Shown here piece after piece: positions 24,973 to 33,556 of a DNA stretch of 42,443 nt. A model generated the notes under the pieces. It worked only from the letters and a program-made list of their open reading frames with translations, was not told the DNA's origin and searched no databases. The first letter of the stretch is position 1; every line of letters starts with the position of its first letter. The stretch covers positions 1 to 42,443 of the forward strand of contig WRLD01000014.1 in NCBI GenBank assembly GCA_009777845.1, written 5' to 3'. The translations under genes and the position numbers were made by a program. This DNA comes from Defluviitaleaceae bacterium. GTDB taxonomy: Bacteria; Bacillota; Clostridia; Lachnospirales; WQUN01.

Positions 24973-25816
24973 AGTTGACTGGCTTTCTGTCCTTGAAATA
25001 GACTACGCGTAGCTCGGCCTCGTGTGCAATTTGTTTCGCGGTATCGAAGCAGTACGCGAGCTTGTCTACGCCGTGCGCGTCAGAGCCGATGGTGCAAATA
25101 CGTCCGCCAAGCTCCTTAAAACGGCGGCAAAGCGTGTAGATTGTTTGTTCGTGAGTCAAAAGGCTTCGAGGCGGTATTCCCACAACCGTACAGTCGGAGA
25201 AAAGGGGCGAAGCCCCAAAGCGAGAGGTATTTATTTCCAACGCAATCCCGCGCTCCGCAATTACTTTAAGCAACGCATCAAATTCTTCCTTATAATTCTC
25301 ATAAAAAAAATCGTCCGCCGCGGCCTTGGTATACCTTGCGATATAATCAATATGCGCAAACGCGTCTATAAAATCGTATTTTTCGACCAATTCGCGTGAA
25401 CGGGTCAAATATCTGCCCACGCCGCTTACATCGGGCGCAGTTTTCGACATTTCGTAAATATCGTGGCCGTCCACGCTATGCACCGCGCCCAAAATATAGT
25501 CATAGTCATATTCACTCGCAATCCGCTTGTTTAGCGAAAAAAAAGCATCCGTCATGCCAAGCTCCATGCCAAGCGTAACGCTCTCGTCCCGCAGCTTTTC
25601 ATACGTTAGCGGATAAATTCCAAAATCGCAAACAAAATCCATAAGTCCGCGCGGCGCGTCATGGGTATTAAAATCCTGCTCGTCGTTCATAGCAAAATCG
25701 GCGTGCTCCGTAAACGTAAGCCCAAGCCCCTTGTCCTTTAAAAATGCCACAGCGGCGCGCGGGTCCATTTCGGAATCGGGAGAAGCCGCACTGTGCACAT
25801 GAGAATCGAAGTACAT
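24965..25816 (-). CDS. hisK: PHP-domain histidinol-phosphatase
   Basis: A 283-residue PHP-family phosphatase. Metal-binding motifs are DSHVHS (4-9), TEHADF (35-40), the central AVHSVDG and DAFAHIDY, and GSDAHGVDKL near the C-terminus. This matches HisJ/HisK-type histidinol phosphatases, which carry out the step before histidinol in histidine synthesis. No other his gene is near; it is in a carD-phosphatase-spoVB chain, starting one base after carD. Another phosphate ester substrate is possible. Confidence 0.82.
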   Translation of the reverse strand: MYFDSHVHSAASPDSEMDPRAAVAFLKDKGLGLTFTEHADFAMNDEQDFNTHDAPRGLMDFVCDFGIYPLTYEKLRDESVTLGMELGMTDAFFSLNKRIASEYDYDYILGAVHSVDGHDIYEMSKTAPDVSGVGRYLTRSRELVEKYDFIDAFAHIDYIARYTKAAADDFFYENYKEEFDALLKVIAERGIALEINTSRFGASPLFSDCTVVGIPPRSLLTHEQTIYTLCRRFKELGGRICTIGSDAHGVDKLAYCFDTAKQIAHEAELRVVYFKDRKPVNCE

Positions 25817-25817
25817 T

Positions 25818-26297
25818 TTACGCCCCTTGAAAGAAGATGCCGTCCATAATATCCTCGGCTTCGTTTTTTTCTACTTCCAGCGCGAGAATCAGCTCGGACA
25901 GGATAATTTGCTTAGAGGTGGTCATCACCTTTTTTTCGGCGGTAGAAAGCCCGCGCTCGCGTTCCCGCAGCAGCAAATTATAATAAACCGCCGCCACCTC
26001 AGGCAGCTCGCCAGACTTAATGCGTTCCATATTTTCCCTATACCGCTGATTCCAGTTGTCGGGCATGACGATTTTTGTCGCATTTAAAAGGAAGGTCTTA
26101 ATATCATCACTAGAATGAATAAGCCTTATACGCAAATCTCGCGCCTTTGCCGCCGAAATCATTATTTTCAAATTGCCCACAGGAATATTTAAAACATAGT
26201 ACGTCTGCGGCTCGCCCTCTATTTCCTTTTCCTCGATACTCTCAATCACTCCCGCCCCATACAGCGGATAAACGATTTTATCTCCCTTTTGATACAT
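25818..26297 (-). CDS. carD: CarD-family transcriptional regulator
   Basis: A 159-residue RNA polymerase-binding regulator. The CarD/TRCF interaction domain occupies residues 1-60 (YQKGDKIVYPLYGAGVIESI, later YYVLNIPVGNLKIMI), followed by a helical DNA-binding part with WNQRYRENMERIKSGE and LLLRERERGLSTAEKKV. ATG 26297 with AGAAGG six bases upstream is preferred to the TTG at 26303. Related proteins stabilise the open promoter complex and affect rRNA and stress genes. Confidence 0.93.
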   Translation of the reverse strand: MYQKGDKIVYPLYGAGVIESIEEKEIEGEPQTYYVLNIPVGNLKIMISAAKARDLRIRLIHSSDDIKTFLLNATKIVMPDNWNQRYRENMERIKSGELPEVAAVYYNLLLRERERGLSTAEKKVMTTSKQIILSELILALEVEKNEAEDIMDGIFFQGA

Positions 26298-26332
26298 GCG
26301 CAACCTTCTCTCATCGCTTGCCGATTTTAGTT

Positions 26333-26361
26333 ATTGTAACACATATATTTTTATATGGGAA
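26333..26361 (-). promoter_or_regulatory. carD operon promoter
   Basis: On the minus strand TTCCCA (26356-26361), 17 bases, TACAAT (26333-26338), about 36 bases before the carD ATG. Confidence 0.6.
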
Positions 26362-26459
26362 GTGTGAGGATTTGTAATAAGCGATAAACGTATGAAATAA
26401 AAAAATGTTGCAGAGTTTTCAAATTACGGAATTTTCCGTGTGATGGAGTGTGGAGTTGT

Positions 26460-26650
26460 GCGGATTTGGCGGATTTTAAAGGTATGGAACGCAGATTTAC
26501 GCGGATTCTATTTGGCGTGTTTATTAAAATCTGCTTCATTAAAAATCCACGTAATCCGTGTTCCGTTAGTTCTTAATAGAAGCGAGAAAAAATCCGCGTA
26601 AATCCGTTAAATCCGCGTCCCATGCCTTTAAAATCCGTTAAATCCGTGTT
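26460..26650. repeat. CGCGGATTT-type repeats in inverted arrangement
   Basis: GGAACGCAGATTTACGCGG near 26486 is opposed by AATCCGCGTAAATCCG near 26590. The stretch TTCCGTTAGTTCTTAATAGA to CATGCCTTTA (about 26566-26634) matches the 106-bp unit at 1-232. The rest of 26365-26950 holds no convincing gene. Confidence 0.8.
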
Positions 26651-26963
26651 TAATTTACATGTTTCGGACTCGTGCGTTTGTCGTGCCATATTCCATTTTC
26701 TTTCAATGTTGAATACAAGGCACTATAATATATTTTTATTTTGTATTCTCGCTCAAGCATCTCTCGGAAATCCTGTGGTTGCAGTTGTTATTGTTTCTCT
26801 CATAACGGGACAGTTTCTCTCAATAATTACAACGGAACATTTTCATAAGTTAATAACAAACAATCCCATTATTTGTTGTGCTACTCGGTTGGTTATGCTA
26901 TCATGTCTTATAGTGGGGATATAGTAGGTTGTTTACATTACCTAGAAAGAAGTGAGTTTTAAG

Positions 26964-28859
26964 ATGTCTAAATTAAATAACGCTCAGTTAGATTTTATTC
27001 ATAGATGGTCGAGGTATATAAGACACATAGACCTTACCGCAGTTCTTAAAAACAACAATTTTACAAATATTGCCATTTATGGGGGGGGCGCAGTAGGCGA
27101 GCTTTTTTATGAGCAACTGTACGATACCGATATAACCGTCAAATGTGTCATAGACCAAAATGCAGAAATAGACTTCCCTTACGATGTAGATGTTTTGTCA
27201 CCAGAGCAGTTTATCGAGTCGAATATAGAAGTCGATGCCATATTTATCTCGCCCATTACCACTAAAAATATACTTAGTACACTCAGACATCTAACGCCTG
27301 TTGTTAATTGTCCCCTAATTCCGATTGACTGGTTTATTATAGATGTTGATATTTTACAATACTTATCTGATGTTGAAAAAAAACTTGAAGTTCACAATTC
27401 ATTATTGTACTTATTAGATTTTACATTCCCACTCATATTTATAAAAAATCCAAGTTTACATGAAGCCATGATGCGTATTCATATGTCACTGATAACGAAT
27501 TATGATACTACGGTAGAGAACGACATTAAGGTATTGCATCAATTCTATAACGATTTGCCTGAATGTAACGATAAGTACATTAAAGATGTTTTTCATTCCC
27601 CAAAAAGAAGAACTATAGAACAAAACGACTTTGTGTATTTAGCAGATTTGCAATCAGAATATTTTAATGTTATTGATAAGGTACGCTTTACGTCTGATAA
27701 TCCCAAGGTTTATGATACGACTATCCACTTTTTCGGTAACTGCACAGCAAACGGTTTGAGTGTCGAAGATAAGCATACCATTCAAAGCCAATTGCAAAAA
27801 AAACTCAACGAAATTCCACTGCACCAAAAAAAGTATCGTGTTATAAGTCATGCGATTTTCCCTCTTTTCCCTCTATCGCATTCTTCAACCTATTTGAAAC
27901 TAATAAGAGATACGGAGTTTGAAAAAAATAGTATTTTAATGCTGATTGACCAGTATATGGACTTTGGACTGAAATATTATCTTAACTCCAAATATATTAG
28001 CTATTCTAATGTGGTTTCTACTTTCGACAGACCACATAATATGGGCGAAATTTTTGTAGATTACTATCATATGACCCATAGAGGTTATAAAATGCTTTCT
28101 GAAAAAGCATATTCTATACTGGCTTTACCTTTTACAAATACCAAGTGCGAAGAAAAAAGCACGATTATAATTAAGCCTCTTATCAGTAAGAAAAGTAATG
28201 CCCCTATTGAAAACCCAAGCAACCCATCGCTTGAATCCTATATTTCATTCTTGCAGAATGAAAAAGAAAACTGCACCGGCACGATAGGTTCAATCGTTGT
28301 AAACTGTAACCCCTTCACGCTTGGGCATAGGTACTTAATCGAACAAGCAAAAAGCCAATGCGACTACCTCTATATCTTTGTTGTGGAAGAAAATAAATCT
28401 TTCTTTTCTTTTGAAGATAGGCTTAAATTAGTTAAAGCGGGAACAAGCGACTTGCCAAATGTTAAGGTTATCCGCAGCGGGAATTTTATTATATCCACGG
28501 TAACATTACCAGAATATTTCACAAAAGATACCGAGCCGAATGTAAAAATAGACGCAAGCAAAGATGTAAGCATTTTCTCAAAAAGCATTGCACCAGTATT
28601 AAACATCTCGAAGCGTTTCGTCGGAGAAGAACCCTTTGACCCAATAACAAACCAATATAATCAAGCGTTAATTGATGTTTTGCCAAAGAATAACATTGAT
28701 TTAATTGTAATTCCGCGTAAGCCGTCACAGTCAGACGACATTCCTATCAGCGCCTCACGAGTAAGAAAGCTGCTTGAAGCCCGCGATTTTGAAAAGATTT
28801 CTGAACTTGTACCAAAAACAACCCTTGACTATCTCAAAGAAAGATTTGGGAGCGTTTAG
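26964..28859 (+). CDS. Three-part protein: Rossmann-like, SGNH-like and citrate-lyase-ligase-like domains
   Basis: About 631 residues. Residues about 30-125 form a Rossmann-like module with a glycine-rich IAIYGGGAVGELFYEQL. Residues about 250-390 look like an SGNH hydrolase: FFGNCTANG at the start and DYYHMTHRGYKML at the end, a DxxH-type closing block. Residues about 435-631 closely resemble the adenylyltransferase domain of citrate lyase ligase (CitC): VVNCNPFTLGHRYLIEQA (the H-x-G-H-type motif), FSFEDRLKLVKAGTSDLPNV, RFVGEEPF and ISASRVRKLL. No citrate lyase genes are present. ATG 26964 follows a GTGAG ribosome site; GTG 26952 is an alternative. It opens the surface-polymer locus. An acetyl- or acyl-activation and transfer role is inference. 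Confidence 0.72.
   Translation: MSKLNNAQLDFIHRWSRYIRHIDLTAVLKNNNFTNIAIYGGGAVGELFYEQLYDTDITVKCVIDQNAEIDFPYDVDVLSPEQFIESNIEVDAIFISPITTKNILSTLRHLTPVVNCPLIPIDWFIIDVDILQYLSDVEKKLEVHNSLLYLLDFTFPLIFIKNPSLHEAMMRIHMSLITNYDTTVENDIKVLHQFYNDLPECNDKYIKDVFHSPKRRTIEQNDFVYLADLQSEYFNVIDKVRFTSDNPKVYDTTIHFFGNCTANGLSVEDKHTIQSQLQKKLNEIPLHQKKYRVISHAIFPLFPLSHSSTYLKLIRDTEFEKNSILMLIDQYMDFGLKYYLNSKYISYSNVVSTFDRPHNMGEIFVDYYHMTHRGYKMLSEKAYSILALPFTNTKCEEKSTIIIKPLISKKSNAPIENPSNPSLESYISFLQNEKENCTGTIGSIVVNCNPFTLGHRYLIEQAKSQCDYLYIFVVEENKSFFSFEDRLKLVKAGTSDLPNVKVIRSGNFIISTVTLPEYFTKDTEPNVKIDASKDVSIFSKSIAPVLNISKRFVGEEPFDPITNQYNQALIDVLPKNNIDLIVIPRKPSQSDDIPISASRVRKLLEARDFEKISELVPKTTLDYLKERFGSV
27081..27088 (+). repeat. G8 homopolymer tract inside the coding sequence
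   Basis: Eight G in a row encode part of the glycine-rich nucleotide-binding loop of the three-part protein, about 40 codons from the start. A change of one base would truncate the protein early. Confidence 0.8.
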
Positions 28860-28880
28860 ATTTTGTTGCAGACGTGATAT

Positions 28881-28909
28881 TTGACATGGGCACAAGCAAA
28901 TGTTAAACT
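28881..28909 (+). promoter_or_regulatory. Internal promoter of the surface-polymer locus
   Basis: TTGACA (28881-28886), 17 bases, TAAACT (28904-28909), about 80 bases before the GTG start at 28988. The 128-bp gap here is the only sizeable one in the locus, so the genes from 28988 onward may be transcribed separately. Confidence 0.6.
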
Positions 28910-28987
28910 ATTTCCGTTGCAAATCATTCTTACAATACTTTTATTATAGTATCACCTATCGAAATAATAACGGACGGTGATAAAACC

Positions 28988-31480
28988 GTGAGAAAGTACC
29001 AGCATACTGAACTTTTAAATATACTGCAAACCGTAAGCCAAGCACAAACTGCTAGGCTTTATGCACACTGTCAAGACGGCGCGTTAGCCATATGCGACTT
29101 CATCGACGACATTGAGGGTGCAGGCACAAAAACAGTTGAACTCCTAGAACAATATTGTGAAATTCTATTCAAAGTAAATAATGGCGAACTAAGCGAAAAA
29201 ACACTACACAAGCACTTTGTTAAAATTGAAAAAAGCATTAAGCACGACATAAACATTAGCGTTGAGATTGCGTTTTTAACTTACAAGGCGAGCATGAGCG
29301 ATAGCCTAGAAACCATCTACCTAGCGGCAAAAGCAGACCCTAATTGCAATGCTTTCTGGATACCTGTTCCATATTTTGAAAAAGACGCATCTGGTGCAAG
29401 CCACAAATCGCACTATGAAGGGCGTGGTTTCTACGACGATAGCTTTGAAATTACCGACTGGCAACTATACGATATGGAAAAACGCAGACCAGATGTAATC
29501 TTTACTTTTGCACCCTACGATGATTGGAATTTCGTAACCACTATACACCCCGATTTCCATTGTGCGCGGTTACGTAGCCTTACGCCCCTGCTGATTTATG
29601 TACCCTATTTCGTTTCAACAGATGGCGTGGCGGAACATTTTTGCACATTGCCCGGGGTTATTTTTGCTAACCACGTAATATTGCAGTCAAAAACAATACG
29701 CGACATTTACGTCCGTGTGTTTAAAGAGCAGCACGGCAATGAGTTTGGCAAGCCCGAGGATAAATTCGTAGCATTGGGCAGCCCTAAGTTTGACAAATGC
29801 TATGCTTCTGTTCGCACAGATTACGAACTTCCCCAAACATGGTCTACACTAATCGGAGATAAAAAAGTAATACTATACAACACTAGCCTAAGTGCAATAC
29901 TACGAGATAATGAAAAATACCTAGACAAGATACGGTTTGTATTAAAAACTTTCAAAGAACGTGACGATGTCATTCTTTGGTGGCGGCCACACCCGCTAAA
30001 TGAGGCGACCTGTCAATCTATGCGCCCACAATTATTAGCGGAATACAACCAAATCGTTTCGCAGTATACGAACGAAGGGTGGGGCATATATGACGACACG
30101 CCCCATTTGCATAGGGCTATCGCCTGTAGCGATGCGTATTATGGCGATAGAAGCTCCGTTGTTGCGCTGTATAGTGTGACTGGTAAGCCTATTATGATGT
30201 GTAATGTAAATACTACGTCTAATGAAATGCCGCTGATGCTATCTTTTATGTACAAATCAAAAGACACTGTTTGGGCTTCATTTGCAAACATTAACGCACT
30301 TTTTAAATTTAACGAAGAAACATGGGAATTGGAGTTTGTCAGTAATTATCCTGCGGGATATATTTTTGAACGCGATATTGTGTCAATGTACTGTACACCA
30401 GTTGAACATAATGGTATACTCTACTTCCCACCACTTAACACATCAGAAATCGCATTGTACTCTATCACAGAAAATGCTTTTTCCAAAATACCACTGAACC
30501 AAATATCCGAAAAATCAATAGGATTTTATTTTGGCGGAACAATATTACATGAAGACCATATTTATTTTACGCCAGTTTGTTATCCCGCCATAGTCAAATT
30601 AAATGTCCATACAAACGAACTCACGTATTACACTGACTGGCTCGAGCCGCTATCAGCACTTTGCAGTGAAGAACCACAGTTGTTTTTTGAATTTTCAGTT
30701 GTGGTTGACAATGTAATTTATATGCCTTCGTTGATAACAAATGCTGTAGTGGCATTTGATATGGAATCGTGTAAATCTACAGTTTATAGGGTTGGCGAAA
30801 AAGGTTTTTCTTATCGTTCAATTTGTTACGATGGCGAAAATTTTTGGGTTTCGCCAAGACTCGATACCCCAACTGTCAAATGGCACCCACAAAAAGGTGT
30901 ATTGAATGTATTCAACCAAATGGCTTCTGATAGTAAAGCACCCTTTTTAAAAATATTTTATAAACTAGGACATGTGTGGCTTATTCCTCATTCCACCAAC
31001 CAAGCCTACAAAATTGATGCAACTACAGATGTGGTTTCTACTGCTGATGAATTTAATTTGCAAACCGTTAGTAGCGAATTTATCGAGGATACGCTATACC
31101 TATCTTCTTTTGTCGGGTCACTTACATCTTACTGTTTCGAGAACTCCGAATCTAAACAACGTGATTTCACGCTAAGTGCAGATTTGGCGACTAAAATTAA
31201 ATCATCTATTCTCTATGACTCACATGCTAGATTTAAAACATTAGAATCTACTGACAAGATATACAGTAGCTGTTATTACGAAAGCACTCATATACTGTCA
31301 CATATCTCATTAACAAATTTTATCGACTATATCGTTACAGAAACCGATTCCACAGAAGAACTGAAAAAAAGAAACCAGCGGAAGTCAATAAATAGCTTTA
31401 TAAATGCAAATAATAATGGTACAACGGGTCAAGCCATTCTTAAATTCATCAAAAATACATTGATAGGCAAGGAACACTAA
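28988..31480 (+). CDS. TagB/TagF-like glycerophosphotransferase with C-terminal beta-propeller-like region
   Basis: An 830-residue protein. Residues about 90-430 match CDP-glycerol glycerophosphotransferase-type GT-B enzymes: WRPHPLNEAT near 338 and CSDAYYGDRSSVVALYSVTG near 379 are the two nucleotide-phosphate binding motifs of the family. Residues about 455-760 hold repeated units of the type 'F-x-P, then I-A/V-L/K-Y/L-N/S, then a T-x-N turn' (for example PPLNTSEIALYSITENAF and TPVCYPAIVKLNVHTNEL), consistent with a six- to eight-bladed propeller. The GTG start follows GGTGAT. It should transfer a polyol phosphate to a surface polymer; the propeller may bind the polymer (inference). Confidence 0.75.
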   Translation: MRKYQHTELLNILQTVSQAQTARLYAHCQDGALAICDFIDDIEGAGTKTVELLEQYCEILFKVNNGELSEKTLHKHFVKIEKSIKHDINISVEIAFLTYKASMSDSLETIYLAAKADPNCNAFWIPVPYFEKDASGASHKSHYEGRGFYDDSFEITDWQLYDMEKRRPDVIFTFAPYDDWNFVTTIHPDFHCARLRSLTPLLIYVPYFVSTDGVAEHFCTLPGVIFANHVILQSKTIRDIYVRVFKEQHGNEFGKPEDKFVALGSPKFDKCYASVRTDYELPQTWSTLIGDKKVILYNTSLSAILRDNEKYLDKIRFVLKTFKERDDVILWWRPHPLNEATCQSMRPQLLAEYNQIVSQYTNEGWGIYDDTPHLHRAIACSDAYYGDRSSVVALYSVTGKPIMMCNVNTTSNEMPLMLSFMYKSKDTVWASFANINALFKFNEETWELEFVSNYPAGYIFERDIVSMYCTPVEHNGILYFPPLNTSEIALYSITENAFSKIPLNQISEKSIGFYFGGTILHEDHIYFTPVCYPAIVKLNVHTNELTYYTDWLEPLSALCSEEPQLFFEFSVVVDNVIYMPSLITNAVVAFDMESCKSTVYRVGEKGFSYRSICYDGENFWVSPRLDTPTVKWHPQKGVLNVFNQMASDSKAPFLKIFYKLGHVWLIPHSTNQAYKIDATTDVVSTADEFNLQTVSSEFIEDTLYLSSFVGSLTSYCFENSESKQRDFTLSADLATKIKSSILYDSHARFKTLESTDKIYSSCYYESTHILSHISLTNFIDYIVTETDSTEELKKRNQRKSINSFINANNNGTTGQAILKFIKNTLIGKEH

Positions 31481-31481
31481 A

Positions 31482-32198
31482 ATGGATTATGCACTCATAA
31501 CCGCATCAACCGCAGGCATAGGCTTTGCCATAGCACAAAAATTGTTAAAACAGGGCTGTTATTGTTATATAAATTATGCACACAATGACGAACGTGCGGA
31601 AGTTGCAAGCAAAAAATTTTCAGAAATAAGCAATAATTTTTGTATTCTTAAAGCCGACCTATCTGACATCAATGGCGTTAAAACCATAATAGAGGGTGTA
31701 AAAAACACACCTCTTAAATATGTAGTTTTAAATTGCGGCATAACCGACAAAACCCCATTTGGGGAAATAACTCACAAAAACTGGTCTAAGGTTTTTGACA
31801 GCAACGTAAATATGCCATTCTTTCTAATGCAGGGCTTGTATGACAGCATGGAAAACGAAAGCAGTATAGTTTTAATAAGTTCCATTTTGGGCAGACACCC
31901 CCATGCAATGTCAGTCAGTTATGGCGTTTCTAAGGCGGCAATGAGCGCCTTGTGTCAAAACATGGTGAAGATACTAGCCCCTAAAAAAATCAGAATAAAC
32001 GCACTAGAGCCTGGCTTTGTAGATACAGACTGGCAAAAAGAAAAACCCCAAGCACAACGAGCAAATATTGAAAATAAAATCGCCCTTGGTAGGTTTGCAG
32101 AGCCTAACGAAATTGCCGACATGTGCTACAATGTGTTATGCAATACCTATATTAACGGCTCGATAATCCCCATTTGCGGAGGGTACAGCATGTCATGA
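31482..32198 (+). CDS. Short-chain dehydrogenase/reductase
   Basis: A 238-residue classical SDR. The cofactor loop is TASTAGIGFAIAQKL (T-x3-G-x-G), LNCGI stands for the NNAG-type motif, catalytic Ser is in SSILG, and YGVSKAA supplies Tyr and Lys. It starts one base after the previous stop and its stop overlaps the start of the TagD-like fusion gene (ATGTCATGA), so the two are likely to act in one pathway. The substrate is not known; a sugar or polyol phosphate intermediate fits the context. Confidence 0.88.
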   Translation: MDYALITASTAGIGFAIAQKLLKQGCYCYINYAHNDERAEVASKKFSEISNNFCILKADLSDINGVKTIIEGVKNTPLKYVVLNCGITDKTPFGEITHKNWSKVFDSNVNMPFFLMQGLYDSMENESSIVLISSILGRHPHAMSVSYGVSKAAMSALCQNMVKILAPKKIRINALEPGFVDTDWQKEKPQAQRANIENKIALGRFAEPNEIADMCYNVLCNTYINGSIIPICGGYSMS

Positions 32199-33556
32199 AA
32201 AAAGTAATAACTTACGGTACGTTTGATTTGTTCCACGAAGGTCATCGTCAAATTTTATTAAAAGCTAAAGGGCTTGGCGACTACCTTATCGTGGGCATTA
32301 CTTCTGATTATTTTGATATACAGCGCGGCAAAATGAACGTAAAGCAATCCTTGCTTGAACGTATAGAAGGCGTAAAAAAATGCGGCATTGCCGACGAAAT
32401 AATTATAGAAGAACACGCAGGGCAAAAGGTTGCAGACGTGCAAAAGCATTGTGTTGATATATTTGCAATCGGCGACGACTGGCATGGCAAGTTTGATTAT
32501 TTAAACGAATACTGCAACGTAGTCTACTTAAACCGAACCCCAAAAATATCCAGCACAAGTTTACGCGAAGACCAATTTGGGATTGTGCGGCTTGGCGTGG
32601 TAGGCACGGGTAGAATAGCAACACGTCAAGCACACGAACTAAAGTTTGTTAGCGGCGTTTGCAATTATGCGGTATATAACCCCAACAAATCGAGTGCGGA
32701 TAAATTCGCAAGCAAGCATGGCATTAGCCTTGTTTTTGACAACTATGATGAATTTTTAGAAAAGGTTGATGCTGTATACATCGCCTCGCCGCATGACACC
32801 CACTATGATTATGCGTTACGTTCGCTTAATGCGTATAAGCATGTACTATGCGAAAAACCTATGACGCTATCGGGCAATGAAGCCGAGCATTTATTTAGTG
32901 TAGCCGAGCAAAACAAGCTAGTGTTAATGGAAGCGATACGCACAGCCTACGCACCAGGGTTTATTAACCTTTTGGCAATTGCGAGGGACGGCAGGATTGG
33001 CAAAATAAAGGATATTGAAGCGGCTATAACTAAATTGATTCCCCAAACGCCGCATTCCCGTGAGTATGATGTTAATGTAGGGGGTAGCTTTACAGAATTA
33101 GCTAGTGGCTCACTACTACCCATCATAAAAATACTAGGAAAAGAACACAAAAGCCTTAATTTCGACTTTTTTACTAACAATGAAAACGTAGATTTATATG
33201 CTAAGGCATATTTAAAATACGATGATGCTATCGCAACAGCAAAAACAGGCATTGGTATAAAAAGCGAGGGGCAACTGCTTATATCTGGCACAAAGGGGTA
33301 TATACTGGTAAACTCGCCTTGGTGGTTGACTAAAGCCTTTGAGGTATGTTATGAAGATACTACCGAAAACGAACATTTCTCCGCACCATTTCCTGGCTAT
33401 GGAATGAGGTACGAGCTTGCGGACTTTATCCGCAACATTAGAGAACCCGAATTAGTTAATTTTAAGCTAACCAGAACAGATTCAATAGCACTTGCTTATA
33501 TGATGGAGAACTTCATTCAAATTCGCAAAGAGCGGTTAGGAGCTTTAGCATGTTAA
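32195..33556 (+). CDS. Fusion of TagD-type cytidylyltransferase and Gfo/Idh/MocA oxidoreductase
   Basis: A 453-residue bifunctional protein. Residues 1-130 are a glycerol-3-phosphate cytidylyltransferase-like domain: TYGTFDLFHEGHRQIL with the H-x-G-H motif, then ISSTSLRE near residue 126 (the ISTT-x-I/L-R motif). Residues about 135-453 are a Gfo/Idh/MocA dehydrogenase: RLGVVGTGRIATRQA, AVYIASPHDTHYDYAL, CEKPMTL with the catalytic Lys. ATG 32195 overlaps the SDR stop. It would make a CDP-activated polyol and carry out an oxidation or reduction on a linked intermediate. This fusion is not one I know from standard teichoic acid pathways. Confidence 0.85.
   Translation: MKKVITYGTFDLFHEGHRQILLKAKGLGDYLIVGITSDYFDIQRGKMNVKQSLLERIEGVKKCGIADEIIIEEHAGQKVADVQKHCVDIFAIGDDWHGKFDYLNEYCNVVYLNRTPKISSTSLREDQFGIVRLGVVGTGRIATRQAHELKFVSGVCNYAVYNPNKSSADKFASKHGISLVFDNYDEFLEKVDAVYIASPHDTHYDYALRSLNAYKHVLCEKPMTLSGNEAEHLFSVAEQNKLVLMEAIRTAYAPGFINLLAIARDGRIGKIKDIEAAITKLIPQTPHSREYDVNVGGSFTELASGSLLPIIKILGKEHKSLNFDFFTNNENVDLYAKAYLKYDDAIATAKTGIGIKSEGQLLISGTKGYILVNSPWWLTKAFEVCYEDTTENEHFSAPFPGYGMRYELADFIRNIREPELVNFKLTRTDSIALAYMMENFIQIRKERLGALAC

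Noticed and set aside
26622..26924. A 100-residue plus-strand open frame upstream of the surface locus
   Set aside because: It begins inside dispersed repeats, has no ribosome site, and its hydrophobic end is not recognisable as a family; judged more likely chance.
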